DNA of 64,000 nucleotides from Candidatus Bathyarchaeota archaeon (GTDB taxonomy: Archaea > Thermoproteota > Bathyarchaeia > TCS64), in assembly GCA_030739585.1 (NCBI GenBank), contig JASLYX010000001.1:62001-126000 (forward strand), given 5' to 3'. How positions within the stretch are numbered: the first letter of the stretch is position 1; each line of letters starts with the position of its first letter. Position numbers and translations under genes: made by a program. Below the pieces are notes generated by a model. That model saw nothing but the letters and a program-made list of their open reading frames with translations, was not told where the DNA came from and did not search any database. Positions 53,299 to 62,314 of the stretch are shown here, in pieces.

Positions 53299-55218
53299 AT
53301 GATTGGATTCGCGAGTCTTGTAGTCGCCGCAGTCGTCATGGAGTTAACAGTGGTTTTCTATGTCGTAGGGTTATATAGAAAGCGATCTGATCTGGAGAGG
53401 TTTGGGGACCACGGCGTTAAGGCGTCATTTGCCCTCTTCACTTTAGCATCCATATACCTGCTCTATCTCCTCCTCACCAAAGATTTCAACAACCTCTATG
53501 TTTCCACTCACACTAATCGGAATCTCCCTACCGTGTATGTGGTCTCTGCGTTCTGGGCAGGGCAGGAGGGATCCCTCCTACTCTGGGGCTGGCTAACTTC
53601 CCTTACGGCTCTTATAGTGGCGAGGAAACAAATATCGGTTGATAAGTTCAAACCCTATGTCGCTACCATCCTCATTATCGTTCAGTTATTCTTCGTGCTA
53701 ACTATGATCTTCGCATCAAACCCCTTTGAGAGACAGAGATCCACGCCGGCTGATGGACAGGGGCTTAACCCTCTACTCCAGGACCCTGGCATGGTTTTGC
53801 ACCCGCCGACTTTGTTTGTCGGGTATGCTCTAATTGCTGTTCCATTCGCTTACGCTATGGCGGGGCTTATGACCAAGGATGAGGAGTGGCTTTCTAAAAT
53901 TAGGACTTGGACCCTTCTATCTTGGTTGTTCTTGTCCTTGGGAATTGCCTTAGGCGGATGGTGGTCTTATCACGTTCTTGGATGGGGTGGTTACTGGGCG
54001 TGGGACCCTGTTGAGAACGCTTCCCTTATGCCATGGCTCATCATCACAGCTTTTCTCCACTCTGTTGTGATTCAAGAGGGTAAAAAGGGGATGAAGCTCT
54101 GGAATATGCTACTTATCACATTCAGTTTCCTCTTAGTCATCTACGCCGCTTTCCTCACTAGAAGTGGCATCATCCAATCGATCCACTCTTTTTCCGGGTC
54201 GTCTTTAGGCCAATACTTTGGGATCTTTCTTGGGATCTCGACCATCGCCACCGTTGCTCTCATCGCGAAACGATATGTATGGCTGAAGAGTAGGAACATC
54301 TTTGAGGCCTACCTCTCAAAGGAATCGGCGTTCCTGTTCAACAACCTCCTGTTCACCGTACTTACCCTCCTTATCATGCTGGGTACCATCTTCCCCCTTC
54401 TCTCCGAGGCCGTCCGGGGATACCAAGTCAGGGTAGGTCCTGGCTACTTCCAGCAGACTGCTTCACCCCTATCGGTGATGCTGATATTCCTCATGGGGCT
54501 GTGTCCCTTGATCGCTTGGAGGCAGGCATCAGTTGCAAGTCTCAAGAGGAATCTTACCTTCCCCTTCCTCATCACCATAGCCACGACAATTGTCCTCTAT
54601 TCTTTAGGAGTGACTCAGCTGGGAGGGATGGTCGTCTCGGCTTCTATCGGCTTTTCCCTGGGATCTATCTTACAGGAGTTCTATAGGGCAACCGACCCCG
54701 AAGACTCTATGCCCTTAGGAAAGCGGTTTTTGACGCTGTTTAGTGCAGCGAAACAGCATCAGAGGAGATATGGAGGATACATCATCCATCTCTCGATGAT
54801 CCTGATCATTGGGGGTATCGCAGGCTCTACTTTCTACGAGAACTCCAGCATGGTTACATTGGGTATTGATGAGCCTTTCGTTCTGGGGCCCTATACAATA
54901 GAGATGACTGATCTCTACTCGACTCAGGAAGCCGAGAGACAATTATACTTCGTTCTGCTCGACATCTACAAAGGAGGATCTAAGATCTATGAGGCGGACC
55001 CCTCCGTCGCGTATTTCTTTGATAGAGAGATGACGATTCGATATCCCTGGGTGAAATCGCAAGGTCTGTCTGACCTCTACCTTATTTACGAGAGCTCCGC
55101 TGAGGGCAGGGCCACTTTTACGTTCAAGATAATTCCCCAAGTAACGTTAATATGGATCGGCACAATTTTGGGCATCCTGGGATCTATTGTGACCATTTGG
55201 AAATTTAAACGGAAGTAA
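53299..55218 (+). CDS. ccmF: Cytochrome c heme lyase CcmF
   Basis: 639 residues with about 14-15 helices. The heme-handling WWD motif GWGGYWAWDPVENASLMPW lies near residues 228-246, and conserved DPGMVLHPPTLFVGY near 170 contains a heme-ligand histidine. CcmF attaches heme delivered by CcmE to apocytochromes. Followed after seven bases by ccmH. This is System I maturation; the ccmABCDE genes lie just downstream on the other strand. Confidence 0.96.
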   Translation: MIGFASLVVAAVVMELTVVFYVVGLYRKRSDLERFGDHGVKASFALFTLASIYLLYLLLTKDFNNLYVSTHTNRNLPTVYVVSAFWAGQEGSLLLWGWLTSLTALIVARKQISVDKFKPYVATILIIVQLFFVLTMIFASNPFERQRSTPADGQGLNPLLQDPGMVLHPPTLFVGYALIAVPFAYAMAGLMTKDEEWLSKIRTWTLLSWLFLSLGIALGGWWSYHVLGWGGYWAWDPVENASLMPWLIITAFLHSVVIQEGKKGMKLWNMLLITFSFLLVIYAAFLTRSGIIQSIHSFSGSSLGQYFGIFLGISTIATVALIAKRYVWLKSRNIFEAYLSKESAFLFNNLLFTVLTLLIMLGTIFPLLSEAVRGYQVRVGPGYFQQTASPLSVMLIFLMGLCPLIAWRQASVASLKRNLTFPFLITIATTIVLYSLGVTQLGGMVVSASIGFSLGSILQEFYRATDPEDSMPLGKRFLTLFSAAKQHQRRYGGYIIHLSMILIIGGIAGSTFYENSSMVTLGIDEPFVLGPYTIEMTDLYSTQEAERQLYFVLLDIYKGGSKIYEADPSVAYFFDREMTIRYPWVKSQGLSDLYLIYESSAEGRATFTFKIIPQVTLIWIGTILGILGSIVTIWKFKRK

Positions 55219-55225
55219 CAAAAAG

Positions 55226-55762
55226 ATGAAGATAAAAGTAGGAAAAGCCGCTTTTCTAACGCTCGTGATACTGAGCTGCTTATTCCTCGTAGGTGGGACT
55301 ACTTCATACGCGAGGGACCCCGTTTCCAGCGTTACGAAGGAGCTTATCTGTACTTGCGGATGTGGAAAGGTAGCATACGATTGTTACTGTGACCTCGCGA
55401 AAGAGTGGAAAGAGCAGATTGCCGTGGATCTGGCTGCAGGGAAGACCAAGACCCCGATCATTGCCAGCTACGTGGAGGTTTACGGGGACGGTGTCCTAGC
55501 TACCCCGAAAAAATCTGGGCTCGAGCTTTCGATCTGGACGTTGCCGGTGATTGCCATTATTTTAGGCACTGCTGTAATCTACACTTATGCCCAGAGAAAG
55601 TCTCCCATCCCTGACTCTGAGGTTGACTCGGAGATTCTGGACTCTGGACATTCGAGTGGGAGGAAGAAAAAGAAAGACAATGATATTTCAAAATCCGTGG
55701 AACACTACGATAATCTACTCTGGAAGGATTACCAGAAAAAGAAAAATAAGAAAAAGTGTTAG
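55226..55762 (+). CDS. ccmH: CcmH-type apocytochrome thioreductase
   Basis: 178 residues. Signal peptide AAFLTLVILSCLFLVGGTTSYA, a short helical domain, one transmembrane helix near 100-120 (SIWTLPVIAIILGTAVIYTY) and a charged tail. The canonical LRCXXC motif is replaced by LICTCGCGKVAYDCYCDLA with five cysteines, more than bacterial CcmH. It keeps apocytochrome thiols reduced for heme attachment. Co-transcribed with ccmF (seven-base gap). Confidence 0.9.
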   Translation: MKIKVGKAAFLTLVILSCLFLVGGTTSYARDPVSSVTKELICTCGCGKVAYDCYCDLAKEWKEQIAVDLAAGKTKTPIIASYVEVYGDGVLATPKKSGLELSIWTLPVIAIILGTAVIYTYAQRKSPIPDSEVDSEILDSGHSSGRKKKKDNDISKSVEHYDNLLWKDYQKKKNKKKC

Positions 55763-56012
55763 ATCCAGTGAACACCTTTGCTTTTCAGCTGTGACTTCCC
55801 CATGAAAGAAGTTTATTCGTTTTTCGATGATTAAGAGCGTCATTCCTGAGAGAACATCAAAACGCTGCAGCCAGGTGTCTCCGAGTTTTACGGTTATTAC
55901 TTCTAAATCCGTTATATACAGCTCTCGCGCGCCCTAATGATGCTTCTCTTTTTCTTTTGTTACGCCATCTCCATCCTCGAGCTCAAAATCAACAAAAGCG
56001 GAAGGGCTTTTG

Positions 56013-56753
56013 TCATTCTTGGAAGACGTGCTCAAATAACAGGAACGATACACCACCGATCGCTAGTAGGAACGCTAGGAGGAGCTGGATCTCCGGTAAA
56101 ACCTCTATTAACGTATAGCCCGAAAGTATCCGCCCAGCCGCTTGGGTGCTGGGAATCAGGACCGGGACAGAGACCGGGAAGAAGAGGAAAGAGAGTAGCA
56201 ATGTCTTGCCCTCTGAGTACATAACAAGGGCCGAGACCAACGAACCTACCAGAGCTAGGTCCATCACCCCCATCACGAACAGAACTAGGATCGCAGGAAT
56301 CACGGCAACATCTAGGTTAAGGAATATAATTGAGGATATAATGGTGGTCAGCAGAACTAGGAGAAGGACCACGAAGCTGTAGAGCACCTTCCCCATTAGC
56401 ACCACGAAGGGTGACGTTGGAAGGCTCCGGAGCCCCGCGATAGTCCCCCTATCCACCTCCCTGGAGAAGCTCGTTGTAAGGGCGAGAATATTTGAGAAGT
56501 AGATCACGATCCAGAGGGCTGCCGAGAGGACCGCGGGATTCCGGATGAATAAGCCCCCCCAAGCAAAGCTGCTCATCAGGATGGAGGTCAGCGCGAAGGC
56601 GATTATGCTCAGGAGTTCGTGGGCACGCCTCAGCTCTACAGTGAGGTCCTTCACAGCTAAGGCAATGGCGAACCTCAGGTTTTCTCCCTCCCCCATCAGA
56701 ATTTTACCTCTCTTTCGATTCTTCCATTCCTCAGGAAAATCCCTCTCCCGCAA
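56013..56753 (-). CDS. ccmB: Heme exporter subunit CcmB
   Basis: 246 residues with six helices, e.g. WIVYFSNILALTTSFSREVD and SFLFFPVSVPVLIPSTQAAG, both CcmB-like. Membrane part of the CcmABCD complex that releases heme-loaded CcmE. The true start is probably ATG near 56694 inside the longer frame, since the first residues overlap the 3' end of ccmA by 58 bases. Confidence 0.93.
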   Translation of the reverse strand: MRERDFPEEWKNRKRGKILMGEGENLRFAIALAVKDLTVELRRAHELLSIIAFALTSILMSSFAWGGLFIRNPAVLSAALWIVIYFSNILALTTSFSREVDRGTIAGLRSLPTSPFVVLMGKVLYSFVVLLLVLLTTIISSIIFLNLDVAVIPAILVLFVMGVMDLALVGSLVSALVMYSEGKTLLLSFLFFPVSVPVLIPSTQAAGRILSGYTLIEVLPEIQLLLAFLLAIGGVSFLLFEHVFQE

Positions 56754-57337
56754 AGTCTTTTTGCCCAGTCCAAGGAGTGGGATGAGATGAGGATCGAGGC
56801 GTCCCGATTCGACTTTAAATGCTTAACCAGGAGCTCGGAGGCGTCAATGTCCAGACCCGAGAAGAGCTCGTCGAGGATTAGGACCTTAGGATGACCTAGC
56901 ATAGCCCTGGCTATATCTGCCCTTTTTCTCAGCCCAAAGGACAGGTGTCGAGCCTTGGTGTTCTTCCATCTTTGCATGTCTGTCATCTCGAGAACCCTTC
57001 CTAAATCCTCTGGGGAAGCGGAAAAGAACTTGCCGTAGAACCTAAGGTTCTCGTTCACGGTGAGCTCATCATACATAAAACTCCGGTGCCCCACGAGTCC
57101 CACTAAGCGTTTTACCCTCTCACGATTTTTTCGGACATCGCTACCCATTACCTGGACCCGGCCAGAGGAGGGGGAGATCTGCCCTGCAACGATTTTCAGA
57201 AGCGTTGATTTTCCTGCTCCGTTGGGTCCTAGGAACGCCACGAAGTCACCTAGGCCAACCTCGAGATCAATGCCCCGAAGGGCGGGTAGAAGATCGTAGG
57301 TTTTGGTCACCCCTCGAAGTTGCACAGCCTGGGACAT
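56696..57337 (-). CDS. ccmA: Heme exporter ATPase CcmA
   Basis: 213 residues, the size of CcmA. Walker A GPNGAGKSTLLKI near residue 35, signature LSFGLRKRADIARAM near 130, Walker B VLILDELFSGLDI near 150. Provides the ATP hydrolysis that detaches holo-CcmE from CcmC. Upstream is a 34-base spacer to ccmE. Confidence 0.94.
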   Translation of the reverse strand: MSQAVQLRGVTKTYDLLPALRGIDLEVGLGDFVAFLGPNGAGKSTLLKIVAGQISPSSGRVQVMGSDVRKNRERVKRLVGLVGHRSFMYDELTVNENLRFYGKFFSASPEDLGRVLEMTDMQRWKNTKARHLSFGLRKRADIARAMLGHPKVLILDELFSGLDIDASELLVKHLKSNRDASILISSHSLDWAKRLCGRGIFLRNGRIEREVKF

Positions 57338-57371
57338 CGTAGAACAAGCGGTGGGGGGTTATTTATCAACT

Positions 57372-57872
57372 TTATTTCGAGAACCAGGTAACTCCGATGT
57401 AACCTACCCCCACCACGCATAGAAGCATCGCTGCTATGAAGAAATTACTAATCTGAGGCGCCTTCTCCTCTGCAGACTCGTATTTAGACGGGCACTTTAC
57501 GAGGAGTTGGTCTGACTCTATGTGACCGTCATTAGTGACACTTCCTATCACTACCACCTGCGTGCTATGGTCGAAGTTCTGAGGAAGGGACCCTTGGAAA
57601 ACAACTGAGAGACGCTGACTTTGGTCGAAGATATCAAACTTGACGATGCCTCCCTCCTCCTGAACTAATGAGTCTAAATCAGCCACTCCAATCACCTGAA
57701 TATCCCTTCCGACGTACCTTTCCGGGTTCGTCAGGATCTGAACCACTGAGATATATGGGTTCACATAGGTGTTCAATCCGTTGTAGGCGAGGAACGCGCT
57801 AGCGACAAGGAAGACCGCGACGACGCCGTACTTTGTGAGTACGTTCAATTTATCAATCCTCAATCTCTTCAA
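57372..57872 (-). CDS. ccmE: Heme chaperone CcmE
   Basis: 166 residues: N-terminal anchor VVAVFLVASAFLAYNGLN, OB-fold domain, and here an extra C-terminal helix (FFIAAMLLCVVGVGYIGVTW). The heme-binding site in bacterial CcmE is a histidine in HXXXY; this protein has the archaeal-type CPSKYESAEEK with cysteine in that place, as reported for CXXXY-type CcmE of archaea and sulfate reducers. Starts TTG and overlaps ccmD by 20 bases. Confidence 0.9.
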   Translation of the reverse strand: MKRLRIDKLNVLTKYGVVAVFLVASAFLAYNGLNTYVNPYISVVQILTNPERYVGRDIQVIGVADLDSLVQEEGGIVKFDIFDQSQRLSVVFQGSLPQNFDHSTQVVVIGSVTNDGHIESDQLLVKCPSKYESAEEKAPQISNFFIAAMLLCVVGVGYIGVTWFSK

Positions 57873-57972
57873 GGCTTTTTTCTATATCAATGCCCCGCTT
57901 TCGGAGCCACAGAGCTGTTACTATTAGGCTGACCCATGTGAGAGTCAGGACGAAAATAGGCTCAATCGGCAT
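57853..57972 (-). CDS. ccmD: CcmD, small membrane protein
   Basis: 39 residues, MPIEPIFVLTLTWVSLIVTA then LWLRKRGIDIEKSLEEIED: one transmembrane helix with a positive inner flank and acidic tail, the exact form of CcmD. The ATG lies 11 bases inside the end of ccmC and the TGA overlaps the start of ccmE, the standard C-D-E order. CcmD holds CcmE in the CcmABC complex. Confidence 0.88.
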   Translation of the reverse strand: MPIEPIFVLTLTWVSLIVTALWLRKRGIDIEKSLEEIED

Positions 57973-58642
57973 TCTGAATCGCCTCCACCCGTTTGAGTTG
58001 TAGCTCGTCGTTGCGCAATTGGACTTTGTAAGCCTTTCTCATTAACCAACCTGTGAAGAGTATCCCCGCGAATATATTCATGATCAGTGCCTGAATCATG
58101 GTACTCGTGAGCCCGAACTCGCCATCCGCAGAGAGTCTCGGGTGAAGTGATGGCCACAGGATAAAAGACAGGTAGCTGAGGGGAACTGTGAGCACTGCAA
58201 GAATGTTATAGACCGCGGATACCGATGCCCGCCTCTCCAAGTTCTCTACCGACATCCTGAGGAAGCAATAGCCCAAGTAGGCTAGCCATAGTATGAGAGT
58301 AGTCGTTTCCCTCGGGTCCCAGTTCCAGTAAACCCCCCAGGTTGCTTTAGCCCAGATAGACCCTCCAATGAGGGTGATCATCCCATAAACCAGCCCAAGG
58401 ATGGCGCATGACTGGGAGAAAGCGTCTAGCCTACGGTCCTTCTTAATCAGATAAGCGATTGCCGTTGCTGCAGAAAGGACAAGCATAATATATGTCGTGA
58501 TGGCTCCCGGCAGGTGGAAATAGAATACCCTTACAAGTTCTCCCAATTCAACCTCCGCCGGAGCGATAAACAAGGCAAAATATATTGCTAATAGGTTAGC
58601 TACTGCAGTGATCCAAATATAGATGTCGTCCCTAAACTTCAC
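57962..58642 (-). CDS. ccmC: Heme-handling protein CcmC
   Basis: 226 residues with six helices. WWD motif present as WAKATWGVYWNWDPRETTTL near residue 110, flanked by the ligand histidines FYFHLPGA near 42 and SLHPRLSAD near 165. CcmC loads heme on CcmE. First gene of the minus-strand ccmCDEAB operon; its start is 23 bases from the divergent heme o synthase gene. Confidence 0.95.
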   Translation of the reverse strand: MKFRDDIYIWITAVANLLAIYFALFIAPAEVELGELVRVFYFHLPGAITTYIMLVLSAATAIAYLIKKDRRLDAFSQSCAILGLVYGMITLIGGSIWAKATWGVYWNWDPRETTTLILWLAYLGYCFLRMSVENLERRASVSAVYNILAVLTVPLSYLSFILWPSLHPRLSADGEFGLTSTMIQALIMNIFAGILFTGWLMRKAYKVQLRNDELQLKRVEAIQNAD

Positions 58643-58665
58643 GTCACTACCTCACGAACCCTGAA

Positions 58666-59691
58666 TTGTTAGTCGTTCCGTTCATTTTGGCTTTCCTTTC
58701 CATGCTCACGTTGACAGTCTTTTTCGTTGGCTCGAACAAACATAAAAGGATATCTCATTCGTTCCGGATGGTATTTATTCCTGCGATACTTTCAATATCG
58801 ACATCCCCTCAGGATGGTAAACCTTTGGACGCATGGAGCTACGTAGAGATATCCAAGCTGAAGCTGGTCTTCCTCCTGGTAATAACATCACTGGGGGCAA
58901 TGTTTGTGGCATCCATTAAAACTGATATCCCCCTCACATTATCCCAGATCGTGTTAGGGAGCCTTACGGCTATCCTTGGCAGCGCGGGATGCAATGTTCT
59001 TACCTCCTACATTGACAGGGACATTGATGCGATAATGGATAGAACCCGAAAGCGACCCCTACCATCCAAGAGAATAGACCCAGCAAGTAACGCTTTGATC
59101 TTTGGGATATTTCTATCAGGCGCTTCAATTGCTTTAGCTGCCTTTCAGAACGTCCTCGCTTTCGTGTTCATCCTCCTCGGTATCCTTGACAATGTCCTAG
59201 TCTACAGTTTATTGACAAAGAGGCGGAGTTCATGGAATATTATCCTCGGAAGCTTAAGCGGGGGATTTGCCCCTCTCTACGGCTGGGTCTTCGTCACTGG
59301 CACAATTGATATCACTGCATTCATCCTTGGATGCATTGTTGTCCTTTGGGTACCCAGCCATATCTGGTCCTTAGCGCTCTACTATCGATCTGACTACGAA
59401 AAAGCAGGTATCCCGATGCTTCCCGTAATCGTGGGGACAAAGACGGCTATCCGATGTATCGCCTTTACGGTAATCCTGATGATGGTGGCCTCATTCGCTC
59501 TATATCTATACGGGGGCTTTGGCATCATCTATCTATCGGTAGCGGTTATTACCGGCGCAGTTGTGCTGGGGGCATATCTGTACCTCTTTTTACGCCCAAC
59601 CCAAAAGCTTGCGTGGACCCTGTTTAAGGTCTCGAGCCCCCAACTGTTTCTACTCTTCACCGCAGCCGTTCTTGATCTCTATTTGGCTTAG
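58666..59691 (+). CDS. ctaB: Protoheme IX farnesyltransferase (heme o synthase), UbiA family
   Basis: 341 residues with about nine helices. NVLTSYIDRDIDAIMDRTRKRPLP near residue 120 is the NDXXD-type prenyl-diphosphate site, and the second motif SDYEKAGIPMLPVIVG near 245 is typical of CtaB. The family core starts near residue 55; the first 50 residues add another helix. It converts heme b to heme o for terminal oxidases. No oxidase gene is in the window. TTG 58666 or ATG 58702 could start. Confidence 0.88.
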   Translation: MLVVPFILAFLSMLTLTVFFVGSNKHKRISHSFRMVFIPAILSISTSPQDGKPLDAWSYVEISKLKLVFLLVITSLGAMFVASIKTDIPLTLSQIVLGSLTAILGSAGCNVLTSYIDRDIDAIMDRTRKRPLPSKRIDPASNALIFGIFLSGASIALAAFQNVLAFVFILLGILDNVLVYSLLTKRRSSWNIILGSLSGGFAPLYGWVFVTGTIDITAFILGCIVVLWVPSHIWSLALYYRSDYEKAGIPMLPVIVGTKTAIRCIAFTVILMMVASFALYLYGGFGIIYLSVAVITGAVVLGAYLYLFLRPTQKLAWTLFKVSSPQLFLLFTAAVLDLYLA

Positions 59692-59746
59692 AACACCATC
59701 TGGCTAATCTGATGATGATTTATTAGAATCGCCAGATAACATCATA

Positions 59747-59992
59747 ATGCCCAGATTGAAAGTGACTTTCTATACAAAGAACGAGTGCACTCTCTGCAAC
59801 TTAGTCCTTGATATGTTAAGAGACCTCAGGGAAGAGCTCTCCTTCGAATTCTATATAGTAGATATCACCAGGTCATTAGATGCCTGGAGGCTTTACTGGG
59901 ATAAGGTACCCGTGATCGAGGCCGGAGAGGAGTTTCTCTCAGGTAGGATCGATGAAAGCGAACTCAGGGGCTTTTTGTTGAGAAAAACATAA
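59747..59992 (+). CDS. Glutaredoxin/thioredoxin-fold protein
   Basis: 81 residues: TFYTKNECTLCNLVLDML with a CTLC active site near residue 14, and KVPVIEAGEEFLSGRID with the cis-proline. This is the DUF836/glutaredoxin-like family. It may reduce thiols in the cytoplasm. The position between heme o synthase and Rieske genes suggests a link to the cytochrome region, but a CcmG role is unlikely without a membrane anchor. Confidence 0.88.
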   Translation: MPRLKVTFYTKNECTLCNLVLDMLRDLREELSFEFYIVDITRSLDAWRLYWDKVPVIEAGEEFLSGRIDESELRGFLLRKT

Positions 59993-60019
59993 GAAAAAGG
60001 GAGTGTCTGACCTGAACAA

Positions 60020-60244
60020 ATGGAGCAGGCTTCTCAGGACATAGACCCTGTTCTCGCAAGCATCAAAACCGATATATATTTCGGGTTGGAAGCTACTCTA
60101 ATCTTCAGATGCACTTCGGGGAGATATTCAATGAATCTAATGGATAATATGCTGTCGAGAACCATCAAAGAACTTATGTTAAGTGTCGTGACCCGAGGAG
60201 CTGATAGCGCCCTCGAAACCGCGTTGGCGCGCATGATCGATTGA
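60020..60244 (+). CDS. Small hypothetical protein upstream of the Rieske gene
   Basis: 74 residues, MEQASQDIDPVLASIKTDIY at the start and a helical end ELMLSVVTRGADSALETALA. No motif or membrane segment is clear. A GGGAGTG precedes the ATG, and its TGA lies 17 bases before the Rieske ATG, so it fits as a real operon member. Family unknown. Confidence 0.5.
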   Translation: MEQASQDIDPVLASIKTDIYFGLEATLIFRCTSGRYSMNLMDNMLSRTIKELMLSVVTRGADSALETALARMID

Positions 60245-60261
60245 CAAGGAGTACGTTAAAG

Positions 60262-60837
60262 ATGTCTATTGTTGGAGACTCAAAAGAGAATACGAAGGAA
60301 AAGGCGATCGAAGAGGGATTTACCCGCAGGGTTTTTCTCACTTTCCTAATGGGAGTTTCCACGGTAATGACAGTCACTCCCTTTGCACCTATGATAGAGT
60401 ACTTTTTCAAGAAACCGGAGAAGAGGGGGGAGAAAAAGAAAGTTGCCAACGTGAGTGATTTAGAGGAGGGTTCCACCACGATCGTCTTCTTTCCGGGGGA
60501 AGAGACTGAAGACCGCACGTTTCTGGTCCACTTGACCCCTGAAGAGGTGGATCAAGCGATCTCAGAGGGACGGGATGAGTTCATAACCGAAGGGTTTGTT
60601 GCTTTCAATAGCATATGTCCCCATCTCCAATGCCCAGTGGGACCCCCAGAAGGGACCCCTGAGGAAGAGGAGTTCGTCTGCCCCTGCCATGGTGGGGTAT
60701 ACAATAAATTCGATGGCACCGTTTTAGGAGGGCCCCCGCCCGCACCTCTCCCTGCCGTGACTCTTGAGGTTGATAAGACAACAGGTGATATCTACGCCAC
60801 TGGGATGATCGGCAAAGTCGGAAGGGGAAGAGTATAG
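60262..60837 (+). CDS. Rieske iron-sulfur protein
   Basis: About 191 residues from ATG 60262, chosen for AAGGAG 12-17 bases upstream. Twin-arginine signal anchor FTRRVFLTFLMGVSTVMTVT near residue 25, then the Rieske domain with CPHLQCPVG and CPCHGGVYN, the cluster ligands of cytochrome bc1/b6f-type proteins. It transfers electrons from quinol toward cytochrome c outside the membrane. Cytochrome b follows after 18 bases, forming a minimal Rieske/cytochrome b pair. Confidence 0.94.
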   Translation: MSIVGDSKENTKEKAIEEGFTRRVFLTFLMGVSTVMTVTPFAPMIEYFFKKPEKRGEKKKVANVSDLEEGSTTIVFFPGEETEDRTFLVHLTPEEVDQAISEGRDEFITEGFVAFNSICPHLQCPVGPPEGTPEEEEFVCPCHGGVYNKFDGTVLGGPPPAPLPAVTLEVDKTTGDIYATGMIGKVGRGRV

Positions 60838-60855
60838 TCCAAGAAGGTTCATGAG

Positions 60856-62163
60856 TTGAATAAAACTGAATTCCTTGTAGAGAAATTAAAGGAAATTTTT
60901 CGGTGGATAGAAGACAGATACAAAGCCACCGTTTTGTCAAGCGTCAGGCTCAACTTCCCACTCACATTCTCTTCCATTCTCTCTAACTTGGGGATGGCGA
61001 CTTTCATCAGCTTTATGATAGCATGTGGAACCGGTCTTTTCCTCCTTCTATATTACACACCGACCCCGTGGAACCTCGCGTATGATTCGATTAAATTCAT
61101 CACGGAGGAGGTCATTTTCGGGCACCTTATTCGAGGCCTCCATTACCACGGTTCAAACGCTATGGTCCTGTTTTCTATCATCCATATCATCTACGTCTTC
61201 TTCAAGAGAATGTACAAAGGGAGATTCGACTTCCTATGGATTACCGGTGTCCTCTTAGGGGTTATCACGGTAATGGTGGCGTTTACGGGATACACTTTAA
61301 TCTTCAACGAGTTGGCTGTTGAAGCACAGAATATAATGATGGGCATTGCTGAGGCTGTCCACCCCCTTGCGAAGCTTCTTATGGCGGGGACTAACCTCAC
61401 GGACAGGTCCTTAAGGCTCTACGCTTTCCATATTGGTCTCATTCCCGCAATGATGCTCGCGCTTATGGGACTGCATTTTCCCAGGGCCCTCAAGATAAGC
61501 ATACCTATGATCATTGGGATCCTCGCGGTTATCTTCCTCGCCACAGCAGTGTACCCCGCTGAGGTGGGCATAAAATTCGATCCGTCGATCTCGACGGAGT
61601 TTAAACCTCCTGAATGGTACTTACTCTGGGTGTTGACCCTCCTCAGGACCTGGGCTCCCGTGATCATCGTGGGGGTCCTAATCCCAGGAGCTCTGGTTAT
61701 GGTCACTATGGGGGTTCCCTGGATCGACCGGGGACGTAAGCCCAAGCTTACTGACAGGCCGGCGTTTGCGGTGATGGGTATGACCTCTATTATCTACTGG
61801 ATATACCTTACCTTGAGAGCGGGCTATGGGGTAGGCCCTCCAGCTCTCCAAATTCCAGTTCATGAAGTCGTAGGAGTCTTTCTGCTTTTCCTTGGCGGAT
61901 CCGCATTCATCTTCAGATTGCTGACCCCCTGGCTCAAGAGTAGACCCAGGGCGAAAAGGAGACCGGCAACTGGTTATCTCAAGGGTAACCTATCCCTCGG
62001 GATATTGTCCCTAATTGTTCTTATCCAGGCAGCTCTCCTATGGGTTTTCTCCTCGGCATATATCCATAGCAACACGGAAATGATGGCCTTCTCCCTAGGA
62101 TTCGTCATCCTGGGCTTTGGTATAGCACAACATGTCTATGCTGTGGCAAATCCAAAAACGTGA
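60856..62163 (+). CDS. Cytochrome b (fused b6/subunit IV type)
   Basis: 435 residues. Heme ligands: LHYHGSNAM and SIIHIIY in helix B, 14 apart, and AFHIGLIPAMMLALMGLHF in helix D with histidines 15 apart, the spacing of b6 rather than mitochondrial b. The quinol-site PEWY motif is present (KPPEWYLLW). More helices follow to give the C-terminal part. TTG start. With the Rieske protein it forms the core of a quinol:electron acceptor oxidoreductase; no cytochrome c1 or f is encoded alongside. Confidence 0.93.
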   Translation: MNKTEFLVEKLKEIFRWIEDRYKATVLSSVRLNFPLTFSSILSNLGMATFISFMIACGTGLFLLLYYTPTPWNLAYDSIKFITEEVIFGHLIRGLHYHGSNAMVLFSIIHIIYVFFKRMYKGRFDFLWITGVLLGVITVMVAFTGYTLIFNELAVEAQNIMMGIAEAVHPLAKLLMAGTNLTDRSLRLYAFHIGLIPAMMLALMGLHFPRALKISIPMIIGILAVIFLATAVYPAEVGIKFDPSISTEFKPPEWYLLWVLTLLRTWAPVIIVGVLIPGALVMVTMGVPWIDRGRKPKLTDRPAFAVMGMTSIIYWIYLTLRAGYGVGPPALQIPVHEVVGVFLLFLGGSAFIFRLLTPWLKSRPRAKRRPATGYLKGNLSLGILSLIVLIQAALLWVFSSAYIHSNTEMMAFSLGFVILGFGIAQHVYAVANPKT

Positions 62164-62314
62164 TTCTACTTTTTCAACTTTTGAACATTTGGCGTAATCT
62201 TATAGTTATGTAGTATTGGATAGCGTTTCTTAGTTATCCCTAAAAATAAATTGATATTTCTTTAGCTCCACGTTGGGGACTACATTAAACTAGTTAATCT
62301 CTACGTGCTAATCA

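Noticed and set aside
59747-59992. The CTLC thioredoxin-fold protein as CcmG or as a bacilliredoxin.
   Set aside because: It lacks the membrane anchor and export signal of CcmG and the CGC-type active site of bacilliredoxins.
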